Shown: positions 1 through 6,018 of the stretch, piece after piece
Layout: each line of letters begins with the position of its first letter
Position numbering within the stretch: position 1 is the stretch's first letter
Assembly (NCBI GenBank): GCA_945221685.1
Contig: CALYNN010000043.1
Span: forward strand, 1 to 10,180
Source of the DNA: an uncultured Clostridia bacterium
GTDB taxonomy: Bacteria > Bacillota > Clostridia > Oscillospirales > Acutalibacteraceae
DNA: 10,180 nucleotides
Direction: 5' to 3'
Translations under genes and position numbers: made by a program
Notes under the pieces: generated by a model
The model's database searches: none
What the model saw: the letters and a program-made list of their open reading frames with translations, nothing else
What the model was told of the DNA's origin: nothing

Positions 1-623
1 GTATGAAGCTTACAGGTACTGTTAAGTCACTTACAAGCTACGGTGCATTTGTTGATATCGGCGGTATGGACGGTATGATTCATATCAGCGAGCTTTCCTG
101 GAACCGCATTAAGCATCCGTCAGAGGTTGTTAATGTAGGCGACGCCGTAGAGGTAACAATCAAAAAGCTTGATGACGAAACAAAGAAAATTTCTCTTGGC
201 TTTAAAAAGCTTGAGGACAACCCCTGGGAAATCCTTAAGAGAGATTATCCTGTTGGTACTGTATGCAAGGCAAAGATTGTCAGCATTGCCGCCTTCGGTG
301 CATTTGCAAACATTATCCCCGGTATTGACGGCTTAATTCATATCAGCCAAATTTCGTGGGAAAGAATTAAGACTCCGGCAGACGCTCTTGCCGTTGGTGA
401 CGAGGTTGAGGTTAAGATTATCGACATCGACTTCGACAAGAAGAGAGTTTCTCTCTCAATTAAAGAGCTTCTCGAAAAGCCTGAGGAAACAATTCCTGCC
501 CTTGCTGATGAAGCACAGGAGGAGGCTCCTGAGGAAACTGCCGATACTGCTGAGGAAGCAGTTGAAGAAGCAGCAGTTGAGGAAGCTGTTGCCGAGGAAG
601 CTCCTGCAGAAGCAGAGGAATAA
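1..623 (+). CDS. rpsA: S1 RNA-binding domain protein (ribosomal protein S1 homolog), 5' partial
   Basis: This is the C-terminal part of an S1-like protein, an RNA-binding factor that helps mRNA engage the 30S subunit. Two S1 (OB-fold) domains are visible. The first spans about residues 1-68 from the Met at position 3 and carries SYGAFVDIGG, DGMIHISELSW and the KKISLGFKKL ending. The second spans about 84-155, with FGAFANI, DGLIHISQISWERIK and KRVSLSIKEL. Residues 160-206 form an Ala/Glu-rich acidic tail. The Met at position 3 lies at the start of an S1 fold and has no upstream signal in view, so it is probably internal, with earlier S1 domains beyond the left edge. In many Clostridia this protein is fused behind IspH; that cannot be tested here. 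The reading frame ends at TAA 621-623, but a short in-frame tail-like extension (APAEE, then TAA at 639-641) follows the stop. The S1 assignment is firm; the gene symbol is by family resemblance. Confidence 0.93.
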   Translation, partial: MKLTGTVKSLTSYGAFVDIGGMDGMIHISELSWNRIKHPSEVVNVGDAVEVTIKKLDDETKKISLGFKKLEDNPWEILKRDYPVGTVCKAKIVSIAAFGAFANIIPGIDGLIHISQISWERIKTPADALAVGDEVEVKIIDIDFDKKRVSLSIKELLEKPEETIPALADEAQEEAPEETADTAEEAVEEAAVEEAVAEEAPAEAEE

Positions 624-654
624 GCTCCGGCAGAAGAATAATCCTAATATACAT

Positions 655-687
655 AAAATCCGAATCCATATGGGTTCGGATTTTTTT
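655..687 (+). terminator. Intrinsic terminator of the S1 gene
   Basis: A 13-bp stem pairs 655-667 with 672-684 around an ATAT loop (core ATCCGAATCC / GGGTTCGGAT, one T-G pair). The 3' arm runs straight into a seven-T tract at 681-687. It lies 32 bases after the S1 stop, where a transcription end is expected before a convergent gene. Confidence 0.9.
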
Positions 688-708
688 GCAATAATTTTCA
701 GATATAGC

Positions 709-740
709 AAGCGGCATTGACTTTTAAATCAATGCCGTTT
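709..740. repeat. Second hairpin in the convergent intergenic region
   Basis: CGGCATTGA at 712-720 pairs perfectly with TCAATGCCG at 729-737. A G-T pair and two A-T pairs extend the stem outward, and the loop is eight bases (721-728). On the plus strand it is followed by TTTGTTCCTCTTT, which is only moderately T-rich; on the minus strand there is no T-tract. It could be a weak back-up terminator for S1 or an RNA 3'-end-stabilising element. The rest of 741-827 is AT-rich, and I see no gene or promoter there. Confidence 0.6.
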
Positions 741-823
741 GTTCCTCTTTATTCATTTGTTACTAACGCTTATCGGTAGAATCTTTGTTTAATGATAAAA
801 AAGCAAAAAGTCTTTAATATTAC

Positions 824-854
824 AAAAAATTCGCTGTTGTTAAAACAGCGAATT
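824..854 (-). terminator. Intrinsic terminator of the DUF4364 gene, overlapping its stop codon
   Basis: On the minus strand AATTCGCTGTT (854-844) pairs perfectly over 11 bp with AACAGCGAATT (838-828). The U-rich run encoded by 829-824 follows. The gene's TAA stop (842-840) lies in the five-base loop, so the 5' arm of the stem is made from the last sense codons. This is an unusually compact but convincing rho-independent terminator. Confidence 0.85.
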
Positions 855-1424
855 CATAAGGTTTTCATATATTCCTGCAGGATTTTGTAAAAATCGTTCT
901 TTGATAAATTCCGCCTGTGTTTGCGTTGGAACAAAAAGGCTGAGCGTCATAAAGTCACTGTCAACATCGCTGACATGGAGAGTCACCTGAAAACCGTTTG
1001 CGGCTTCGTTAATGGTAACCTTATTTTCCTTGCTGTTTATATCGCGCTTTGCAAGCTTTCTTACAAGGGCAATGCTCTTTTCTCTTATCGTTATCGGCAA
1101 ATCGTTTTCAACTATTTCAACTGCAAATTTGCAATCGGGAACGATTGTTAAAAATCCCTCGCTGTCCTCAATAAAATAGCCCTTGCTTTTCATTTTTGAA
1201 ATTGCGTCGGAAACCTCAAAATAATTAGCAATTCTTCCCTCAACCAAAGCCTCAACAATAGTTTTGGAAGTAATTTTTTCTGAACAATTTGCAAGAATGT
1301 AGCATACTATTATTACAATGGTTGAGCTTGAGCGCAGTCCGCCGTCGTCAATTCCTGCGGTAAATGCGTCAAATTCCAGGGCAGGATTAAATTCCTTATC
1401 GGTATTGTTAATATCATTATCCAT
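840..1424 (-). CDS. DUF4364 family protein, putative winged-helix regulator
   Basis: The protein has 194 residues and resembles the DUF4364 family found across Clostridia, whose function is not established. Residues about 30-95 read as a winged-helix-like segment: a helix STIVIIVCYILANC, then ITSKTIVEALVEG, then the helix YFEVSDAISKMKSKGYF, then the short strand pair FIEDSEGFLTI. The second half contains LPITIREKSIALVRKLAKRD followed by an alternating beta region and FVPTQTQAEFIKERF. There is no signal peptide or membrane segment, so it is probably cytoplasmic. I chose the ATG at 1424 rather than the one at 1445: AAGGTGG (1438-1432) sits seven bases upstream of 1424, while 1445 has no ribosome site and coincides with the predicted transcription start. 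The gene is transcribed alone, divergent from the trmK-ispF operon and convergent with S1. DNA binding and any control of the neighbouring operon are inference. Confidence 0.8.
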   Translation of the reverse strand: MDNDINNTDKEFNPALEFDAFTAGIDDGGLRSSSTIVIIVCYILANCSEKITSKTIVEALVEGRIANYFEVSDAISKMKSKGYFIEDSEGFLTIVPDCKFAVEIVENDLPITIREKSIALVRKLAKRDINSKENKVTINEAANGFQVTLHVSDVDSDFMTLSLFVPTQTQAEFIKERFLQNPAGIYENLMNSLF

Positions 1425-1448
1425 TATTACACCACCTTCAGTCATTGT

Positions 1449-1477
1449 ATTTTAACACATCTTTATGAATCTTGCAA
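1449..1477 (-). promoter_or_regulatory. Sigma-A-type promoter for the DUF4364 gene
   Basis: Read on the minus strand, TTGCAA (1477-1472) is the -35 and TAAAAT (1454-1449) is the -10. The spacer is exactly 17 bp, with TGT just before the -10 (an extended -10). Transcription should start near 1441-1443, just ahead of the AAGGTGG ribosome site at 1438-1432. The -35 is the same hexamer used by the opposite promoter. Confidence 0.7.
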
Positions 1478-1500
1478 TAATATATTATTTGTGATATAAA
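1472..1500 (+). promoter_or_regulatory. Sigma-A-type promoter for the DUF1858-trmK-ispDF operon
   Basis: TTGCAA (1472-1477) and TATAAA (1495-1500) are separated by 17 bp. TGA precedes the -10, giving the TGn extended -10 motif. The transcription start is expected near 1507, leaving a leader of about 29 bases that contains AAAGGAG at 1520-1526. This makes the ATG at 1512 an unlikely start and favours 1536. Confidence 0.7.
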
Positions 1501-1535
1501 TAATATATAAAATGAATTTAAAGGAGAATTTTAAA

Positions 1536-1736
1536 ATGACAGAAATTACAAAAGACACTATTATAGGCGATATTCTTGATGCTTGTCCCGACGCGGCGCC
1601 TCTATTTTTAGAAATAGGTATGCACTGCTTGGGTTGCCCATCATCAAGAGGCGAAACTGTTGAGCAGGCTTGCCTTGTTCACGGCACCGATGCTGATGAG
1701 CTTGTAGCAAAAATCAACGCCTTTATGTCCAAATGA
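1536..1736 (+). CDS. DUF1858 domain protein with CxxC redox-type motif
   Basis: This 66-residue protein consists of one DUF1858 domain, the small helical domain also seen at the end of hybrid-cluster-associated and other redox proteins. The signature is visible: an N-terminal ITKDTIIGDILDACPDAAPLF segment, GMHCLGCPSS with the C-x-x-C pair at Cys27 and Cys30, then ETVEQACLVHGTDADELVAKINAF. Cys17 is a further cysteine in the DACPD segment. The CxxC pair could form a redox disulfide or bind a metal; neither is proven. The start at 1536 has AAAGGAG nine bases upstream, whereas the upstream in-frame ATG at 1512 has none. It is the first gene of the operon and its stop overlaps the trmK start by four bases (ATGA). 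Family assignment is strong; the biological role is unknown. Confidence 0.9.
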   Translation: MTEITKDTIIGDILDACPDAAPLFLEIGMHCLGCPSSRGETVEQACLVHGTDADELVAKINAFMSK

Positions 1737-2377
1737 TTAACCTTTCCAAAAGGCTTTCGGCTGTTGCCTCTTTAGTAGAAAGAGGCTCTGCCGTTGCGGA
1801 CATCGGAACTGACCACGGCTATATTCCCGTATATCTTTTTCAAAACGGAATTATTAAAAGAGCAGTTGCCGCAGATATAAACAGTAAACCCCTTTCCTCC
1901 TGCCGAGCGCTTGTTAAGCAGGAGGGACTGGACGGAGCTATTGAAGCCCGCATTTCAGATGGGCTTGATTCTTTGCGCCCTGATGAATACGATACTGTTA
2001 TAATTGCAGGTATGGGCGGAGAAATGATTGCCGATATTCTATCAAGAGCTGAATCTCTTGAGGATAAGCATATTATTTTAAATCCTATGACTCACCCCGA
2101 AATTGCCCGAAAATTCCTTTATGATAACGGATACGAAATTTTTACCGATATTATCGTTGCTGACGGCAGGTATCACTATTCTGTTTTTGATGCACGCTAT
2201 ACAGGTAAAATTTCAAGCAAGACCAAAACAGATTATTTCCTTGGTAATATTACCGATTTCAGCGACAGGGAATATTTTTTGCACTTACTAAATTATCTCA
2301 AAAATAAAGAAAAATCCGGCGAGGATTTAAGTGAAATAATCAACGCCGTTGAAAATGTATTACAAACGAAAGGCTAA
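1733..2377 (+). CDS. trmK: tRNA (adenine(22)-N(1))-methyltransferase TrmK
   Basis: TrmK is the SAM-dependent enzyme that methylates N1 of A22 in the D-arm of bacterial tRNAs. The 214-residue protein shows the Rossmann SAM motif VADIGTDHGYIP at 21-32, the acidic motif-II region AADINSKPL at about 46-54, ISDGLDSL at 74-81, and the family hallmark IAGMGGEMI at 91-99. ILNPMTHPEIARKFL (115-129) corresponds to the usual LQPN block, here with N-P-M instead of Q-P-N. Residues from about 165 on are charged and helical, matching the C-terminal coiled coil of the family but somewhat shorter than in the Bacillus enzyme. The start overlaps the preceding stop as ATGA with no good ribosome site, so translation is probably coupled. 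A Nif3-like gene follows directly, an arrangement common in Firmicutes. Confidence is high. Confidence 0.93.
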   Translation: MINLSKRLSAVASLVERGSAVADIGTDHGYIPVYLFQNGIIKRAVAADINSKPLSSCRALVKQEGLDGAIEARISDGLDSLRPDEYDTVIIAGMGGEMIADILSRAESLEDKHIILNPMTHPEIARKFLYDNGYEIFTDIIVADGRYHYSVFDARYTGKISSKTKTDYFLGNITDFSDREYFLHLLNYLKNKEKSGEDLSEIINAVENVLQTKG

Positions 2378-2381
2378 TAAC

Positions 2382-3128
2382 ATGACCACCGTAAAAAACA
2401 TTTACGACTACATAAATACCATTGCTCCCTTTGAAACACAGGAGGAGTGGGATAATTCGGGCTTTCTTGCAGGTGATTTCAGAGGGCAGGTGAAAGCTGC
2501 CGTTTTAGCTCTTGACTGCACTAAAGAAGCAGTCGCATTTGCAAAAAGCGTTAACGCCGATTTGATTATTACTCATCATCCTGTTATTTTTAACCAAATA
2601 AAAAGCGTTACCAAGGGAACTGCTCTGTATGAGCTTGTAAGCAGCGGCATTTCGCAGATTAGCGTTCATACTCCGTATGATAAGGCGCAGGGCGGCATAA
2701 ACGATAATTTGGCAGAAATGTTGGGGTTAAAAAACACAAAGCACCTTGAAGACGGTTACCTTGTTGCCGGGGAGCTCGAAAGTGAAATGAGCATTGACGA
2801 TTTTGCTCAGCTTGTTTCCGATGCTTTAGGCACAAGCGGCATAAGATATACGGATACAGACAGAATTATAAAAACCGTTGCAGTAGGCGGGGGAGCCTGC
2901 GGTGAGTTTATTGATAACGCAGTTAAAAACGCCGATTGCTTCGTTACCGGTGATTTAAAATACCACGAAATGCTTGATGCACAGCAAATGGGCTATGCCG
3001 TTATTTCGGCAGGTCATTTTGAAACGGAAAATCTTCCGTTTCTTAAGCTTAAGGAAAAGCTTGAAAAAATATTTGTTGATGTGGAGTTTATTGCGGCACC
3101 TGCCGAAAATCCCGTACTCTCATTGTAA
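2382..3128 (+). CDS. Nif3-like dinuclear metal centre protein (YbgI/YqfO family)
   Basis: The protein has 248 residues and belongs to the NIF3 family, which binds two metal ions; family members are often called GTP cyclohydrolase I type 2 homologs, but the role in bacteria is unsettled. Metal ligands are visible: His65-His66 in LIITHHPVIF, Asp100 in SVHTPYDKAQGG, and His212 plus Glu216 in SAGHFETE. The N-terminal WDNSGFLAGD block and VTGDLKYHEM are also typical. The length matches the short E. coli YbgI form and lacks the PII-like insertion of the longer Bacillus YqfO form. I chose the ATG at 2382 because GAAAGG (2368-2373) lies eight bases upstream; an in-frame TTG at 2349 would lie inside trmK. 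The gene starts four bases after the trmK stop, consistent with co-translation. The family is certain and the function is not. Confidence 0.92.
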   Translation: MTTVKNIYDYINTIAPFETQEEWDNSGFLAGDFRGQVKAAVLALDCTKEAVAFAKSVNADLIITHHPVIFNQIKSVTKGTALYELVSSGISQISVHTPYDKAQGGINDNLAEMLGLKNTKHLEDGYLVAGELESEMSIDDFAQLVSDALGTSGIRYTDTDRIIKTVAVGGGACGEFIDNAVKNADCFVTGDLKYHEMLDAQQMGYAVISAGHFETENLPFLKLKEKLEKIFVDVEFIAAPAENPVLSL

Positions 3129-3154
3129 TCACAGAAAAAAGCAAAGGAAATAAA

Positions 3155-4849
3155 ATGGCACTTGACGGAATTTTTTTGTTTCACTTAAAAAACGAAATAT
3201 CGGATTTTGCCCTTAACAGCAGAGTGGATAAGATTTATCAGCCGTCTAAAGACGAGCTGCTTATTAATTTGCGCTCACGGCAGGGGACTAAAAAGCTTCT
3301 TATTTCCTGCAACGCTGATTCGGCACGAATTCATTTTACCGATTTTCCGCCTGAAAACCCTGCGAAGCCTCCTATGCTTTGCCTGCTTTTGCGCAAAAGA
3401 TTGTCGGGCGCGTGGATAACAGGAATTGAGCAGGATAATCTTGAAAGAATTTTGCGTATTAATTTCAGCACCACCGATGAGCTTGGTGATAAAGCAAGCT
3501 ATTCGCTGATTGTTGAAATAATGGGCAAGTATTCAAATATCATTTTTGTTGACAGCAATAACAGAATTATTGATTCAATGAAAAGGGTAGATGATAGTAA
3601 GTCGAGATACAGGGAAATTTTGCCGGGAGTAACCTATGTTGCTCCTCCTTCACAGGATAAATTAAATATTTTAAGCGACGATATTAACGAAATAAAAAGC
3701 CGAATTTACAGCGGCTCAAAGGGAATTTACAAGTCTGCCATGAATACGCTTTTGGGCATTTCTCCTATAGTTTGCCGAGAGCTTGAAAACGGACTTTCGG
3801 TTGAAGAACTAAAAGCCTATGCCGAAAATCCCGTCCCTATTGAAATTATTGTTGATAATATGCCAAAGGATTTTTCCTTTATGGATATTAAGCAGTACGG
3901 CTCGCTGGCGCAGGTTAAAAGGCTTGAAAGCTTCTCAAAGCTGCTTGACTGCTACTACTATGAGCGCGTGCGCCTTATGAGAATAAAGGCAAGAAGCGCC
4001 GACCTTTTCAAAAGGATAAACACGCTTCTTGAAAGAAGCGTAAGAAAAGCACATACAAGAGAGTCGGAGCTTGAGGACTGCAAGGATAAGGAGCAATACA
4101 AAATCTTCGGCGACCTTATTTGTACTTATCAGTACCGGCTTGAAAAAGGCTCCCCATACTATGATTTACCGAATTTTTATGACGACGGAAAAATCGTTCG
4201 TATTCCTGCCGATATGGCGCTTACTCCCTCGGAAAATGCCCAAAAGTATTATAAAGAATACAGAAAGAAGCAGGTGGCGCAGGAAAAGCTAAATGACTTT
4301 ATTCGCGAGGCTAAAGAGGAAGCACAGTATTTTGAGACTGTTCTTGACGCTCTTTCAAGAGCAGAAACAGACAGTGAAATCACCGCAATAAAGCAGGAGC
4401 TTTCCTCTCAGGGATATATTAAAAGCTACTCAGACAAAAAATCCGACAGCAAGCGAAAAAATGAAAAAGCTCTTAAGCCTATGCAGTTTATGACAACTGA
4501 CGGCTTCAGCGTTTTTGTCGGCAGAAACAATGTTATGAATGACAGGCTCACCTTAAAAACAGCCAAAAACTACGATACCTGGTTTCATACTCAATCCTGC
4601 CCCGGAAGCCATGTTATTTGCGAAACCGCCGGCAGAGAGATAACAGATACGGCAATACGCGAATGTGCGGTGCTTGCGGCGTATTTCAGCGAAGCCAGAG
4701 AATCGTCCAATGTTGCCGTAGATTATACCCTTGTAAAAAATATAAAAAAGCCTGCGGGTGCCAAGCCGGGCTTTGTTGTTTATGAAACTTATAAAACCGA
4801 GTTTGTAACTCCGCTTATGGAGGAGGTTGAAAAACTGAAGAATGAGTAA
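3155..4849 (+). CDS. rqcH: NFACT family protein RqcH (Rqc2 homolog, fibronectin-binding-protein-like)
   Basis: RqcH binds stalled 50S subunits carrying peptidyl-tRNA and recruits Ala-tRNA to add C-terminal alanine tails that mark the chain for degradation. Older annotations call it fibronectin-binding protein A. The 564-residue protein has the full layout. NFACT-N comprises MALDGIFL, VDKIYQPSKDELLI, the KPPMLCLLLRKRLSG block and SLIVEIMGKYSNIIFVD. Helical, highly charged middle segments around 260-310 and 365-420 read as the coiled-coil arm. NFACT-R spans about 443-560 with FVGRNN, DTWFHTQSCPGSHV and KPAGAKPGFVVYETYKT. At the tRNA-contact motif, Asp97-Arg98 in the Bacillus protein, this one reads Glu97-Arg98 (residues NLERIL). 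AAAGGAA lies a few bases upstream of the start. The end overlaps the ispD start by eight bases. Identification is firm; activity with E-R is inferred. Confidence 0.93.
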   Translation: MALDGIFLFHLKNEISDFALNSRVDKIYQPSKDELLINLRSRQGTKKLLISCNADSARIHFTDFPPENPAKPPMLCLLLRKRLSGAWITGIEQDNLERILRINFSTTDELGDKASYSLIVEIMGKYSNIIFVDSNNRIIDSMKRVDDSKSRYREILPGVTYVAPPSQDKLNILSDDINEIKSRIYSGSKGIYKSAMNTLLGISPIVCRELENGLSVEELKAYAENPVPIEIIVDNMPKDFSFMDIKQYGSLAQVKRLESFSKLLDCYYYERVRLMRIKARSADLFKRINTLLERSVRKAHTRESELEDCKDKEQYKIFGDLICTYQYRLEKGSPYYDLPNFYDDGKIVRIPADMALTPSENAQKYYKEYRKKQVAQEKLNDFIREAKEEAQYFETVLDALSRAETDSEITAIKQELSSQGYIKSYSDKKSDSKRKNEKALKPMQFMTTDGFSVFVGRNNVMNDRLTLKTAKNYDTWFHTQSCPGSHVICETAGREITDTAIRECAVLAAYFSEARESSNVAVDYTLVKNIKKPAGAKPGFVVYETYKTEFVTPLMEEVEKLKNE

Positions 4850-5519
4850 TACTGCTATAATTTTAGGTGCAGGCTCAGGCACAAGAATGAAATCGGAAAA
4901 AAGTAAGCTGTTGCTTGAGCTTTGCGGAAAAACGGTTATTGAACGAACGGTAGAAAAATTTGCTTCATCACCGTATGTTGACGAGGTTATTGTGGTTTGT
5001 CGCGAGGCGGATTTGGAAGCCTTTGAAAAGCATTTGTCAAAGTATGAGTTAAGCTATTGCTTCGGCGGCAGTACAAGGCAGGAAAGCGTAGCAAATGCCG
5101 TCGAAACAATAGATGAAGCTGATTTGCTTATTATTCACGACGGGGCAAGACCGCTGATAACCGAAAAAGAAATAGCCGACGCGGTTATGGCGTCGAAAAA
5201 AAACGGGGCCGCCGCAGTTGGAGTTCCCGTTAAGGATACAATTAAGATTGTTGACGGTAATATGCAGATTGTCAGTACGCCCGACCGTTCCTCGTTGGTG
5301 GCAATTCAAACTCCGCAGGTGTTCAGCTTTAAAATATATAAGCAGGCATTGGAGCTTGCAAAGCAGCAAAATGCAGATTTTACCGATGACTGCGCTTTAT
5401 TTGAAAATATGGGAATTCCTGTTTTTGCCGTAAAGGGCGAATACTCAAACATCAAAATTACCACGCCTGAGGATATACCTATGGCAGAGAGTATTATTAA
5501 AATGAGGGGTGAAAAATAA
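4842..5519 (+). CDS. ispD: 2-C-methyl-D-erythritol 4-phosphate cytidylyltransferase IspD
   Basis: IspD joins CTP and MEP to form CDP-methylerythritol, the third step of the MEP route to isoprenoid precursors. The 225-residue protein carries the nucleotide-binding GAGSGTRM at 9-16 and Lys22. It also has GGSTRQESV at 75-83, HDGARP at 99-104, PVKDTI at 129-134, and TPDRSSL with Arg149. QTPQ lies at 156-159, TDD at 181-183, and NIKITTPED with Lys205 near the end. The usual K-Q-F/Y after the glycine loop is K-L-L here. The ATG at 4842 overlaps rqcH by eight bases. The best ribosome site, GGAGGAGG at 4819-4826, is about 15 bases away, so initiation probably depends on coupling to the terminating rqcH ribosome. 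ispF follows with a one-base overlap. Confidence is high. Confidence 0.95.
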   Translation: MSNTAIILGAGSGTRMKSEKSKLLLELCGKTVIERTVEKFASSPYVDEVIVVCREADLEAFEKHLSKYELSYCFGGSTRQESVANAVETIDEADLLIIHDGARPLITEKEIADAVMASKKNGAAAVGVPVKDTIKIVDGNMQIVSTPDRSSLVAIQTPQVFSFKIYKQALELAKQQNADFTDDCALFENMGIPVFAVKGEYSNIKITTPEDIPMAESIIKMRGEK

Positions 5520-5995
5520 TGAGAATAGGTCATGGCTACGATGTTCACCGCTTTGCCGAAAACAGAAGGTGCATAATCGGCGGTGTTGAAATTCCCTACA
5601 TTCAGGGACTTTTGGGGCATAGCGATGCCGATGTACTTCTTCACGCTGTTTCCGACGCCTTGCTTGGTGCCGCCGCTATGGGAGATATAGGCCATCTTTT
5701 TCCCGATACAGACGAAAAATGGAGGGGCGCAGACAGTCTCCATTTATTGAAAGAGTTTGTAAATAAGCTTGAACAGCAGGAATACAGAGTAGTTAATATT
5801 GATTCAACAATTCTTGCACAGGTGCCGAAAATGGCGCCCTATATCAGCTTAATGAGAAAAAATATTGCATCTGCCTGCAATGTTGATTTTGACTGTGTTT
5901 CCGTTAAAGCCACAACCGAGGAAGGACTTGGCTTTACGGGTGCAAAGCAGGGTATTGCGGCCCATGCCGTTTGCCTTATTGAAAAATATAATTAA
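5519..5995 (+). CDS. ispF: 2-C-methyl-D-erythritol 2,4-cyclodiphosphate synthase IspF
   Basis: IspF cyclises CDP-methylerythritol 2-phosphate to MEcPP with release of CMP in the MEP pathway, normally as a homotrimer with zinc at subunit interfaces. The 158-residue protein is full length. Zinc ligands Asp8, His10 (GYDVH) and His42 (LLHAVSDALLGA) sit at the same positions as in the E. coli enzyme. GHSDAD at 33-38, GDIGHLFPDTD at 55-65 and ATTEEGLGFTG at 131-141 with Glu135 are all present. The start ATG shares one base with the ispD stop (TAATG), and AGGGGTG lies at about 5505-5511. It is adjacent to ispD but not fused to it, unlike the bifunctional IspDF of some proteobacteria. IspE, which acts between the two, is not in this window. 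Confidence 0.96.
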   Translation: MRIGHGYDVHRFAENRRCIIGGVEIPYIQGLLGHSDADVLLHAVSDALLGAAAMGDIGHLFPDTDEKWRGADSLHLLKEFVNKLEQQEYRVVNIDSTILAQVPKMAPYISLMRKNIASACNVDFDCVSVKATTEEGLGFTGAKQGIAAHAVCLIEKYN

Positions 5996-6018
5996 TGTTT
6001 ATACAGAAGGGGAATATT

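Noticed and set aside
456..717. Two minus-strand frames of about 85 codons over the S1 tail
   Set aside because: Cys/Phe/Leu-rich or Gln/Leu-rich products are antisense readings of the GAA/GCA repeat tail, with no ribosome site or family resemblance.
388..720. Plus-strand frame of 110 codons overlapping the end of S1 and its terminator
   Set aside because: Its Leu/Arg/Lys-rich product is the shifted reading of the repetitive Ala/Glu tail, and it reads through the terminator hairpin.
1512..1535. Upstream ATG start for the DUF1858 gene
   Set aside because: It lies about five bases after the predicted transcription start with no ribosome site, whereas 1536 has AAAGGAG at proper distance.
4553..4882. 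Minus-strand frame of 109 codons over the end of rqcH
   Set aside because: It is antisense to the conserved NFACT-R domain, with no promoter, ribosome site or recognisable motif.
5306..5743. Minus-strand frame of 145 codons across the ispD-ispF junction
   Set aside because: It lies wholly antisense to two well-supported enzymes, has no family signature, and is explained by the codon bias of the sense genes.
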